Origin: Solenopsis invicta
Taxonomy: Eukaryota; Arthropoda; Insecta; Hymenoptera; Formicidae
DNA: 64,000 nt
Direction: 5' to 3'
Assembly: GCF_016802725.1 (NCBI RefSeq)
Contig: NC_052671.1
Span: forward strand, 16,495,731 to 16,559,730
Numbering within the stretch: position 1 is the stretch's first letter; every line of letters starts with the position of its first letter. The position numbers and the translations under genes were made by a program. Under the pieces are notes generated by a model. It was not told the origin of the DNA, did not search any database, and saw only the letters and a program-made list of their open reading frames with translations. Positions 11,901-23,500 of this stretch are shown here, piece by piece.

Positions 11901-14900
11901 CAATTAGCCTTTCTTATTGATGTTTGCCTTTTACTAATTCCTCTTGACCGATTTTAAAGAAAATTCACTGTAGGTAACTAATTCTTTTATAATATTATTC
12001 TCAGAAGGATCCCATCGCAAACGCTTCAAATCTTACCAAAAAGTACGATGCTTTAAACTTCCAAAAATGACACTTAGGGATCTTTTTTCGCATTTAGACC
12101 TTTTGTATCTTATTTCTAAGATCTTAAAGAATCATTTAAGCAAAAAAAAAAGGAAACCAATTTGTTGAAAATTCTACAGTAGTGTTACCCCTTAACATAA
12201 AATCTGTGTTTAGATTAATGTAGTTGAATTAATGTTTAACTCGAGATGTTTATTAACGTTAAGTCAAAAGTCGCAGCAAATATCTAATCATAGTTAGATG
12301 TTTCTTTTAATGTAAATGACAAATGTTTCAAAAAGATTTGTATAAAAACAACTTGTTACTCACAAAGGTCTTTTGGTTTTGAGCAAAATATTTTACAAAT
12401 GATAAGTTTTTATCCTAAATAAAATCGCTTTAGTAACGGAATTTTGTAACTTTTATTAACTGTATCGATATCTTACTCGATAAGAAACACTGTCATTGCG
12501 CAAATATTATGTATGGTGAAAAAACTACGCAACAATAATTTAACGATGCCTATTCTGTCTCTAAAAGATACAAAATTCTACTGTTGTTTTGTTTGAATCG
12601 ATTTTTTTTAATAAAACACATTGTCTCTTTTATTAAAGTAAGATCTTATTTCAAAGAAGTAAATATTTTGCGTTTTATATTTTTTTCATGATGTAAATGT
12701 AAAACATTTTTTCTTAAATGTCCTAAATGTGTTCTATGGAATGAGCAGGGTTGGGTAATTAATTAAAAAGTTAGAAATTTAATAATAAACTTAAAAAGTT
12801 AACAATTAAATAATAAAACTAAAAATTTAATAACTTTTTATTTAACATAGTTAATTTCACAGGGGTTAGTTTTTAATTTCAAATAATTATTTTAAAAACA
12901 CATAAAGTTTAATTTGTTAACATTTTTTCTAAGTTAAATATATATTTATATTTAAATCAATGTCAGTTATTATTTAATTATTAATTGATATTGATATTTA
13001 TTTCTATTTTCTACATCAGCAGACTAGCCGATATTTGTAGTCGATTCTTATTTCAATACAGACTAAGTATACCATTCTATGTCTTTTCTAAATGTTTTTA
13101 AAACATTTATTGTTCATTATAATGTTTTTTATATATTTAATAGACATTTATAATGCCTGAAAACATTGCCTGTTAACTAGAATCGTCTACGGTAGTGTCA
13201 ATCTGCCTATGATAAAATCAGTATTATCAATTTAGTTTAAATGTTAATTTTTTATATGGTAGCAATTTGCTTTACCTCTTATTATAGATACTCTAGACTC
13301 TAGAACAAACCACCGAGGATATGTGTATTTTTATTAGGACAGTCACCATGAAGCATGCATTTTTCGACGCGAGTAGGTCGCCAAGAGAACTAGACCGATT
13401 TTGATGACTAATAAAACAGTTTATTTAAAGCAAACGCGGTGTACGGAATCGTATTTACAAAGCGTGGCGAAGCCATTAGCACGCGGATGGACAAGATGAA
13501 TATGACGCTCGGATGGACAAACGGATAATTTATAATACATACGCGGACGGATGGATACAGATAATCGGTAATTAATCGCGGGGACGGACAGACGGATAAT
13601 CGCAAACGCTCGGACGGACGGGATCGAATATGCAATCGCGGCTATTTACAGCGCAGATGATTCCGAAACGGATTTCTCCAAACTCGGAATCCCTATTTAC
13701 GTGTTGGCGCAGCTTTGCCGAAGGCCGCGGCCACGGACAATGTAGCTCGCGCACGGTACAGCTGTACTGACTCGTTACGCGTTTACGTGATTGCGACGCA
13801 TGGCGATTAATACCGCGGTGTTGTTGCGGCGGTGGCAACGACTTACGCCAAGATCTCTTGGTAGAATCGCGAAACTCCACACCCTTGGTCATGAGTCAAC
13901 CGTGCCAACGGAGAGGAGAAAGGATGTAGGTTTCTCCGATTACCAAGATCTCTTAGTTGAGTTTAACTTAAGCCCGTGAATCGGCGGTCTAGGAGTCGGA
14001 GTACTAACTGCCAAAATCTCTCAGCGGAAGCTAAGTTTTCTTAATTTTGGAGCTAGCTCGGGAGACACTTCTTTGCGGACGGAGATTTAGAAAGAAGCCA
14101 CTTTCGTAGAAGCGGCGTCGCTTATATACCCGCATTTCGAAAGGGGGGGATGTTTGGGGAGCGGTACGCGGTACGTCGGCGAAGAGAGGATTCCCGCCAC
14201 TCGAGATCGACAGCGACCGCCACTTCGGTCGCTTGTACGGCGCGTGCGCGCAGAGAGTGCCTCGACGCGCGGATACGTGTTCGCGCGCTACGCGTATTTG
14301 AATTATTATTGGCGCTGTGCGCCTCTTCTTTGCTGTCCAGCGAGTAGCCGTATAATTTATAACTATTAAATAGTTTCACAAAAACTTTTTTTAGAATTGA
14401 AATATGCGTAAAAAGAAGATGCGCTCAGGTCAATTTTACAAGAAAATCGAACAAAAATTTAATAAATCATTAAAAATTTACTCGTATATCCGTCACCTAA
14501 GGTTTACTTTACCTTAAAGGTGGAAGGTCATATAAAATCGATTTTTTTTATTGCGTGTATTTTTATATATGTATTAACCCTTAAACACGTAAGTGGGTCT
14601 AAAAGACTCCATATGAAGTTTGGAACGCTTCCTGTGTGAAGACGGAATGAGATAGGAGGTTCGGACCAAGACATAAAAAAAGTTTGAAATCTCCTCTTTC
14701 GATTGATATGGTTGATCAACTTTTTTGGTCAACTAGAATTCGAACGGTACGGCAGCCAAGTTTTGTTAGGGTCAATGCGACCCATATAGTGTGTAAGTGA
14801 AACCTTTTTTGTGAGTACTTTACATAAAAAAGCTGGACAAAATACGTTCGAACAGGTGGGTTCGCGGATGTTACTTGCACATACTCTGTCTAAAGCTGGA

Positions 14901-17514
14901 ATACTATACAGTGCTGTAGAAAAGGGAGTTTTTCCGAAGTATATCATGAAACACATCAATTTTCAATTTTAGACACGATTTAATCAAAAATACCTCATAT
15001 TTGCCTTGTTACATAAATACATTTTTTAATGTATTTGACAATGATATAATTTTTTTTTAAGTATGAATCTTTAGTTTTAAAACGCCGTATTGTAAAGTCT
15101 TTAAAAGTTTTTTGTTGCAAAGGTATGACTTTAAAGAAAAATGGATTTTTAGATACCCAAAAATACCTCATATTCTCCATGTTACATAATTATACTTTTT
15201 AAAAGTAATGACTTTGCCAAAATTTTATTTTGAAAATGTGACTATTTAGCTTTAAAACGCCGTATTTGAAAGTCCTTAAAAGTTTTATGTTGCGAAGATA
15301 TGATTTTTTCGACGCCTAAACAATACTCTGCAGAATTGCGTTCTTTTGCACTCACTTTTCATTATTATTCTCCCCGTGCATATAAATATACAAGAAATAT
15401 ATTTCATAAATGTCTTCTTTATCCCAAAACACTGAATGCATGGTACACCTCTATTAATGATTCTCCGGACATTAATATTGAAGCTTTAAATTGCATAAAA
15501 GAAAAAACTGCTTTAGTCAATTTTCCGTTATATGCTGGCATTACATTCAATGAAATGGCTATCAGAAAAATAGTTGAATATGATGGCTCAAAATATTATG
15601 GCTATGTCGATTTTTGGTTTGATTCTAATTCTAATTGCATGCTTGTTGCTAAAGAAGCTTTAGTATTTTTATTGACATATTTGAACCAAAACTGGAAAAT
15701 TTCTGTTATCTATTACTTTATTGATGGTATAAATGCTGAGGAAAAGAAAACTCTTTGGTTAAATTATATTTCTGCGGTGCATGACTATGATATAAAAGTG
15801 CGGCGGTGGCAACGACTCACGGCAAGATCTCTTGGTAGAGGCACGGAACTCCACACCCCTGGTCATGAGTCAACCGTGCCAACGGAGAGGAGAAAGGATG
15901 TAGGTTTCTCCGATTACCAAGATCTCTTAATTGAGTTTAACTTGAGCCCGTGAATCGGCGGTCTAGGAGTCGGAGTGCTAACTGCCAAAATCTTTCAGCG
16001 GAAGCTAAGTTTTCTTAACTTTGGACCTAGCTCGGGAGACACTTCTTTGCGAAAGGAGATTTAGAAAGAAGCCACTTTCGTAGAAGCGGCACTTATATAC
16101 CCACATCTCGCTAGGAGGGGATGTTTGGGGAGCGGTCGGTACGTCAGCGAAGAGAGGATTCGCCGCCATTCGAGATCTGCAGCGACCGCCACTTCGGTCG
16201 CTCGTACGGCGCGTGCGCGCAGAAAGTGTCTCGATGCGCGGATACGTGTTCGCGCGCTACGCGTATTTGAATTATTATTAGCGCTATGCGCCTCTTCTTT
16301 GCTGTCCGGCGAGTAGCCGGACAGCCTGGAGCGGTGGATGGTCCGACGGAGAGCGGCAAGGCGGTTCGTTATAATGTTTATATGACGACTAATTGATATC
16401 TGTTCGTGCTTCGTGAACAGCGAGTTTCTCTGCCTCCTGATTAGTCGCAGAGGAAAACGCGAAGAGTACCGAATTTCACGAAGTTTACCGATCTTACCAA
16501 TACTATTATAAGTGGAAATAGAATACAACTCCGAGCGAAACGTCTCCACATGTGGTACACGAAATACAATAATAAATACGAAACAGTATCAGTGTTCTCA
16601 ATTCTCGGATAACTTACTCGGTAAATTCAAGTTCAAATTCTTTGCATTATTTAGTTTAATAACTTGTGAATGTAGATGACGTCGATACATAAATTACTCT
16701 TTGTTTTCTCTTATAAATATTAACATCGACTATAACAATGGTTTCTTAGAAGTCTTTAAGATCAAGAATTTCTAATTTTTTATAAAAATTTCAAAATTCT
16801 CTAATGCAAATTCAAAATAATAACTTTGAAAGTCACACAATTTTCAAATACATATTTTACGAAACAAATGCAATGAATTTTTTTAAATAACTATAAAGAA
16901 ATATAATTATTATTAAGTTCATTTAAAGTGAAAATTTCTAAGGTCTTGCGCACAATGGAAGAATATTAGATATTAGAAATTGGAATTAGAATTTTAGAAT
17001 TAGTTTCCTCAATAAACAGTGTAGATAAATAATAAGTTATGTTGTGTTTTGTTGATGTGCTATATCTTATTAATCCACTGTGCATTATATTCAATATTCA
17101 TTGAAGAAACTGATTCTAAAAAGTTTTCCTTATTTTTAATATTTAATATTCTTCTGTAGCTATTAAAAATCTAATATAGCGGATTTACATTTTTTTAATG
17201 TTACTTTGCACAATTAAAAGTAAACGTCTTCATATATATCTTCATATTCTCATATATAAATTATTATCTAAATCCATACACTGCACATTTTGGACCCACT
17301 TTAAATTTCCCATTCAAAAGTTTAATATTGAATGTGTTACATCCGGAGGATTTCGCGATTTCCCTTTTTGCACCCATCATATAAAATATGCGAAACAAGC
17401 TAAGGGATTGTATGTAAAATTTATAATACTTATACCCGGAACTCCACAATTTCTCTTTTACAAATAACACTATCATCCAGCTATTATAAGAAAAAAAATT
17501 AAACATTGTTCTCA

Positions 17515-17577
<63 letters not shown>

Positions 17578-20500
17578 GGCCACATGTTACATCCGGAGCA
17601 ATAAATAGAAGCAAAAAAAGAGAAATCGTGCGACGACAAAATTACAACGATGCTTATTTAATAATTCATATGAACGAACAAAGCCTGGACTCGAATGAGA
17701 AAAAATCTAAACACTATTAAAGTCTGGCAACAATCAGAGATAAGATTGAGTCGCGACGCCGGACGGAAATTATAAAAGGTAAATATATCGAATAGGGGAG
17801 GCTGCCCCGATGACCTTGACCTTGACATATGTTGTCAAGGTCATGACCCTGAGTAACGCCCAACAAGTTTTAGCCGTCGCTCGCCCTTCGTTAAAAAGTT
17901 ATAATCATAAAAAGTTTATGAAAATTAAAAGCGATAACTACACATATACTCACATATACATATAAAAATATGGTACAGAGACCGCGTGGGCGGGGGCTTC
18001 CCCCCTCCCCCTGCACCCCCTCCCCGTATTTTTTCTAACCCAACCTACCCCTATTTTTGACGAAATTTGTAATAATGTTAGATTTTAAATTATAGGTTAG
18101 GTTAGATTACGCGCGCACGGGGGCGGGCTGGATCTACCCACAATTGTGGGGAGGATCCTGGCAGCCCCCGAAAACTGGGATGCTTACGCCGCCTTCTGCA
18201 GCACTATTATGCTGCAGAAGGTGGCGGCAGAGCGGGCGCGGGAGGGGGCTCTCGACGCGCCGCCGGAGAGGAGGCGAAGGGAGGGGGGGAGGCGTAGAAG
18301 GTTCCTGCAACAACATCAGCAGGGACCACCTCCTCCCCCATAACTATCAAAATGCGGGCAGCGGGCACGGAGAGGGCAAGCAAACTTATGGCCCTGGCTG
18401 ATACAGGAGATCGCCGGTGATTTGGCGGCGACGGTTTTTAACGCCGCCGGGGACAACTCACCGGCGCGGCCATGTACTTCCCTTTCTTTGCCCTTCCTCA
18501 GAGAGTGGTGAAGGAGGGATGGTCAGGAAGGAATAGTGGAGAGGGGGGACTCTCACAGCGCCGGCTAGACCGGACAGAGAGCCCTACCCTCTCCACTGTT
18601 GAGGAGGTACGCCTCGGGCGGAATCAGCGGCGGGGTAGTTGCCCGGCTGACCCGTGTCGGGGCTTGGGATGCGAAAGTGCGTACCTAGGGCCCTCTTCCA
18701 GGAGGGTCCGGCGCACTCCCGGCACCCCGGTTCGGGCGGCTGGGGCTCGACTTCGGTCGAGCTCTGGCCGCTAACTCTGGAGGGGGGTTCCTGCTCTCGG
18801 GCGGGGATCCGTTTGGGCTGGGACGGATCGCGGTGCATGCTTAGTTCGATCCCGTGATCCGTCCCAAGCCCAGACGCCGGAAAAAGTTGGGTTTTAGTGA
18901 GTATGTCGGCTAGTCAGGTTGACAAGTCTCACATACCCCGCGTTCCTGTCCCCACAGGACCGGGGACCCATAAAGGCGTTTCCCAACTATAAAAAAAAAA
19001 GGTTACGCGCGCACATGCACACGCACACGCTCACTGCGTGGAACAGTACTAATAGCTTGTTGACCCAGTAACGGGTTGCCATACCCAAAATATTGAAAGA
19101 ATATGGCGTGATATGCGTGGTGCAATTCCTCGCTATGGAATATCACAAAAGCATTATAAATTTTATCTCGCCGAATTTTTATTTAAAAGAATTTATCCTT
19201 TTAATGATAGAATTGACGCATTTTTTTAAATTATGAAAGATATGTATCCACTTAGTAATAATATTGATGAATAAAGTATGTATATAAAACTAAAATTGGT
19301 AAAAAAACTCTGAAAAACTCAAATATTTACATGTAGTACAGAGAAAGCTTATTTTAGTTGTAATTTGGCCAAGGATATCCAATTGACCACGTTACAATAT
19401 TAGATTTAAAATTAAACTAAAATAGAATTAGGAATTAGGTTGGGTTAGGAAAAATATGGGGAGGGGGTGCAGGGGGAGGGGCAGAGCCCCTCCCCCGCCC
19501 ACGCGTTCTCGGGACTACATTTTTATGTGTATATGTGAATATATGTAAATATATGTGAGTATATGTGCAGTTGTCGCTCTTAATTTTAATAAACTTTTTA
19601 TGATTATAACTTTTTAACGAAGGGCGAACGACGGCTAAAACTTGTTGAACGTTACTTAGGGTCATGACCTTGACAACATATGTCAAAGTCAAGGTCATCG
19701 GGGCAGCCTCCCCTATTCGATATATTTACCCTATAAAACTATAAAATCAAAATTTACAACCCCGGTGTTCAAACCTATGTTTCATCACGAACGGAAAGAT
19801 GATTCATGTGGAAATCAAGTCCCAAATAAACAGACGCGGCGATATAAAAAATCGGGACCGAACGTTCCAAGAAGAGAAACCGTAAGATAACGAATCCCGA
19901 TTGGGTGATGCAACTGCTCGCCCCTCTTAAAGTTAAGAAAAATCAGGAAAAGATGGAAAATTAGCCAACGTGAGATCATCCGAGAAGATGATTGGTAGTG
20001 AGCGTTGGTAAACTACTCAACGAATAAGCTCAAAATTTCGACAACAAGGAATCTCCAAGGGAAGGGAAAAAGCTCAAAAAGCTTTAATCTCAAATCTTCA
20101 TCTCACCCACTAAACTAATCCCACGCCCTTTTCCTAAGCCCTATAAAATGCGCAATTTCGAACGCCTCGAGCATTCAAGTTCACACTCACATCCACGCGT
20201 TGCAAGTATCGAAGCTATGCGCGTTATTTTCAAAATCGTTTTGAACTTAGAATCTGTGCTTAAGAATCACATACATTAAGGCTCCTGACTCCTCAGCCGA
20301 GAACTCCGCGTTGACGGTAGCGACATTTCGTCGCGGACAAAATTAGAACTAATACACGTGAAACGTGACAGATTGACGATGAAATGTTATCGTGCATGTC
20401 ATTTTGTTATTATGTGTTTCATTGTAAAAACATGACTTGTCTCGTATTTACCAAATTCGTAAAAATGGACCGCGAGTAAAGTTTCTTTGAATTTTATACA

Positions 20501-23500
20501 TAAAAGTACATTTTTCACTCCTTTTAATAGCTATCCGTGTGTTTTCCTGTCTGAATAGACGTCACTTTACGTGCTTTTTACGACTATTTACTGACTGCTA
20601 GGCGAAAAAAGGATAGTTGTGACCGATATTTAGAAGTGTTTTAAAGCCATCTGATTAGTCTGTTTTATCCAAATTGGCATTATTTAGAAATGGCACGTCG
20701 GACAAAATTATGTGCCCATGTGTTTTTCTGTTTCAATTGCTTCACTTTGCATGCTTTTTACAACTATTTACTGATTGTTAGGCGGAAAAAGGATAGTCGT
20801 GACCGATATTTAGAAGTGTTTTAAAGTCATCTGCTTAGTTTGTTTTATCCAAATTGAATTTATTTACAAATGGCATGTCGGACAAAATTACGTGTCATTT
20901 CACGCAATTTCTCGCTTCTGACGTCACGACTTCAATATGGCCACGGCGAGTACTCAGGAGCCTTAAAACTCCGAGCAGCCCACCGTTGAAGCATCCCCTA
21001 GAGCAGACAGCCTGCGCTGCGTCAAGTACTTTTCAATCCGCAGAATTTCATAGTTTCTTCCCTTTCTCTTCTCGTCTAACTAATAAGTAAGTTTTTTTCT
21101 TTTTTCTCTTTTTTGGTTTTACTTCAATTTTTCATTCAACTCGCCCGGAATCAATCGCTAATGAGTAATCACAGCCGTTCATGTCCCAGCTCCTTGTTCC
21201 CAATATTATTACTTTTATTTCGGATTAATTAACAGCAATTCTCATTTTAGACAATTCCCGACTTTCTCTCTAAATATTTCTTAAATCTCTATGTTCTACT
21301 TCCATTCTTAAATCTTAGGTTTTGAATTGATTTAATAGTTAAAATATGAATCTCAACGCATAATTACGTATTTATTAAAGAATAAGTTAATTCCATCTCC
21401 TCCTGTACACATAATAACGCGTATAGTTTAAGTTTTTAAAATTAATTATTTGTAAAACCTATGTTAATTCATGTATAGTTTCTAGATCAATTATTCAATA
21501 TGTTCCGTTTAGCTTTCTCAATTAAACACTATACTTATAACAATAGATAACTTACACTAACATTAATTCTTAAATATTTGTATTTTTGATAATTAATCAT
21601 GTTCTATCTTGTAAGTCTCAATGCTTCCAAACCTCAAAAATAATGTTAATTTCATATTAAACAATGTACTTAAATTTTAATCTTTGGAATAATCATTACC
21701 TAATCGTTTTATATTTTAAATAAACTAACTGATTACGTATTCCTGTTTTAGTTAATAATGATCACCTTGTTATACTGCTTTCTTTTTTCTATTAAATAGC
21801 AATAACCGATTATGTATTTATTTGCTAATTCTTTTGAACAACTTTATAGAAACCTTATGTATATAAATTTCAAGTATCAGAATATATGCTAAGTCTTGTT
21901 TAAAAGAAAAGTTTAAATGTAAAATTTTATTTCATCAACCCATCTCGTACTCACACTAACCTCCCGACTTAAAAAGATTGCACTCGGTCCGATCCCGAGT
22001 TATAGAGATTGAATTCTCTGAATCAAATTAGGACCAACGATCGCACGATTCTGAAAAGGCGTTAAAGCGTGTCATTACACGTTGACGCATAATTTTGGAA
22101 TCATCAAAAGTGCGTTTGGCTCGCGCCGCACATCCCACTAGTGCGGTCACGAGAATAAAAGAGTTTTTGTTGCATCCTTCCCTGCCTTCATTTCCTTAAG
22201 GCTGGATGTAACAAATGTAATCAAAACGTTATTTGTCGTTTTTAAACCTCGGACAATTCACGGTGAATAAATTCTAGTTTTTTTTTGTATTATTTAATAT
22301 TAAATGTAACCGACAACAGAGAGAAACCTGAGATTTTCTAATACGAGTGTATTTTAATACTCAATCAATCTCGAATGACGAAAACAGAAAAATTGCAACT
22401 TACAATAGTTGTTAGATGTAGTATTATCTGAAACTTTGTTTTCATAATAGAATTCCTCTATCGTATCATATTACAAGTATGTACAAATGCGGTTCGATGT
22501 ATTATCTTGCAAATAGTCAGGTTTCTATTTTGAGCGTACTTCGCGCAGAATAATGATATTTAACTGTGCTGAACTGCTCAATGAAATTCGTAAAAATAAA
22601 AATAAAAAGCGCAGAATAATAAGATTAATTCATTCAGACAGCATGTTGTGGAATGCACAATAACAGGATAATAATAGATATACAAAATGATTATCCATAA
22701 CACTTTAAATGCACTCAAGGATGAAGTTCGCACGTGCACAAAGGAAAAACAAAATTCCAAAAAGTAATTCGCGTACGTGTTAATTTTAAAGCACGTATGT
22801 GAAGAACAATCTTTAAATTTTTGGTACTTACGTGAAACCGGCAAGAGCATTCAGCAATGTCGATTTTCCAGCTCCGGACGGCCCCATTATGGCAACTAAT
22901 TCGCCGGATTTAAATTCGCCTTTAACGCCGTGCAGAATTTCCTTCTCGCCTGCAGAGAGAGCAAGATGCAATTAAATTGCAATTAAATTACTGCATCATT
23001 CAACATGCGATAATTCACAATTAACTTGTTTCAGACGCGTACGTAAGAAAATATTCCTTAATTTTAGCTCGATCCACGTGAATGTATAAGAGATAGAAAA
23101 TACAGCGTGGGCATGTGTTATAGAAAATCATGTATCTTTAGTCAAACCGCAAAAATTTATATAACAGATTAAGGTTTGTTATTTTATAGTTTTATGCAAA
23201 TATAACCACTTCAAGATTATTTTTGAAGTCATTGACTATAGATATTTACATGATATCTTATTTGCGAAAAAATGAGTAATATGAGAATATATTAAAAAGA
23301 GTTTGATAAAAATAATAAAATCTAGATGAAAACTGTTAAACTTTATTGAAATAATTTCAATTAAATATTCAGTTAATATAAGTAAATATTTAAAAACCAA
23401 TTAATAATCTAATGCTTACTATTATTATATTTAGTTACTATCTATCAATATAATTAACATTAACCAAGTGTTACGTCCGCCAGTTTAAAAACTGGGGCAT

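Larger units (their letters stand above)
14376..15799. repeat. Direct repeat A, copy 2
   Basis: Near-identical to 9839-11258. It starts 26 bases after the end of repeat B copy 1 and runs straight into repeat B copy 2 at 15799, giving the order B1-A2-B2. Confidence 0.9.
17778..19731. mobile_element. Long-TIR DNA element with 7-bp target duplication
   Basis: Terminal inverted repeats of about 290 bp begin GGTAAATATATCGAATAGGG and include ggcagcctcccctattcg at the right. Flanks TATAAAA lie at 17771-17777 and 19732-19738. The repeats carry a G-run/C-run segment (cccctccccctgcaccccct) and a taggttgggtta motif. The interior holds an R1-like LINE insertion and about 430 bp of AT-rich sequence. No transposase is left, so the superfamily is undetermined. 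Confidence 0.75.
17335..22213. mobile_element. Putative large solo LTR with two nested insertions
   Basis: Ends are TGTTACATCC (17335) and GGATGTAACA (22213), a 10-bp inverted pair beginning TG and ending CA. Both sides are flanked by AATG (17331-17334 and 22214-22217). A TATA-like cctataaaatgcgc lies near 20140, and aataaaagagtttttg near 22155 could be a polyadenylation signal. Subtracting the insertions at 17778-19731 and 20276-20966 leaves about 2.2 kb without coding sequence. A second TGTTACATCCGGAG occurs at 17586, so the exact left end is uncertain. Size, ends and a 4-bp flank suit a solo LTR; the family is not known. Confidence 0.45.

Noticed and set aside
15300..15953. A 217-codon protein
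   Set aside because: The last 50 codons come from GC-rich repeat B, also present outside any gene at 13820; it is a junction artefact of P-like and B sequences.
18144..18401. Alternative frame of the LINE end as an independent small protein
   Set aside because: It starts at a non-ATG codon and overlaps the frame with the R1-like C-terminus.
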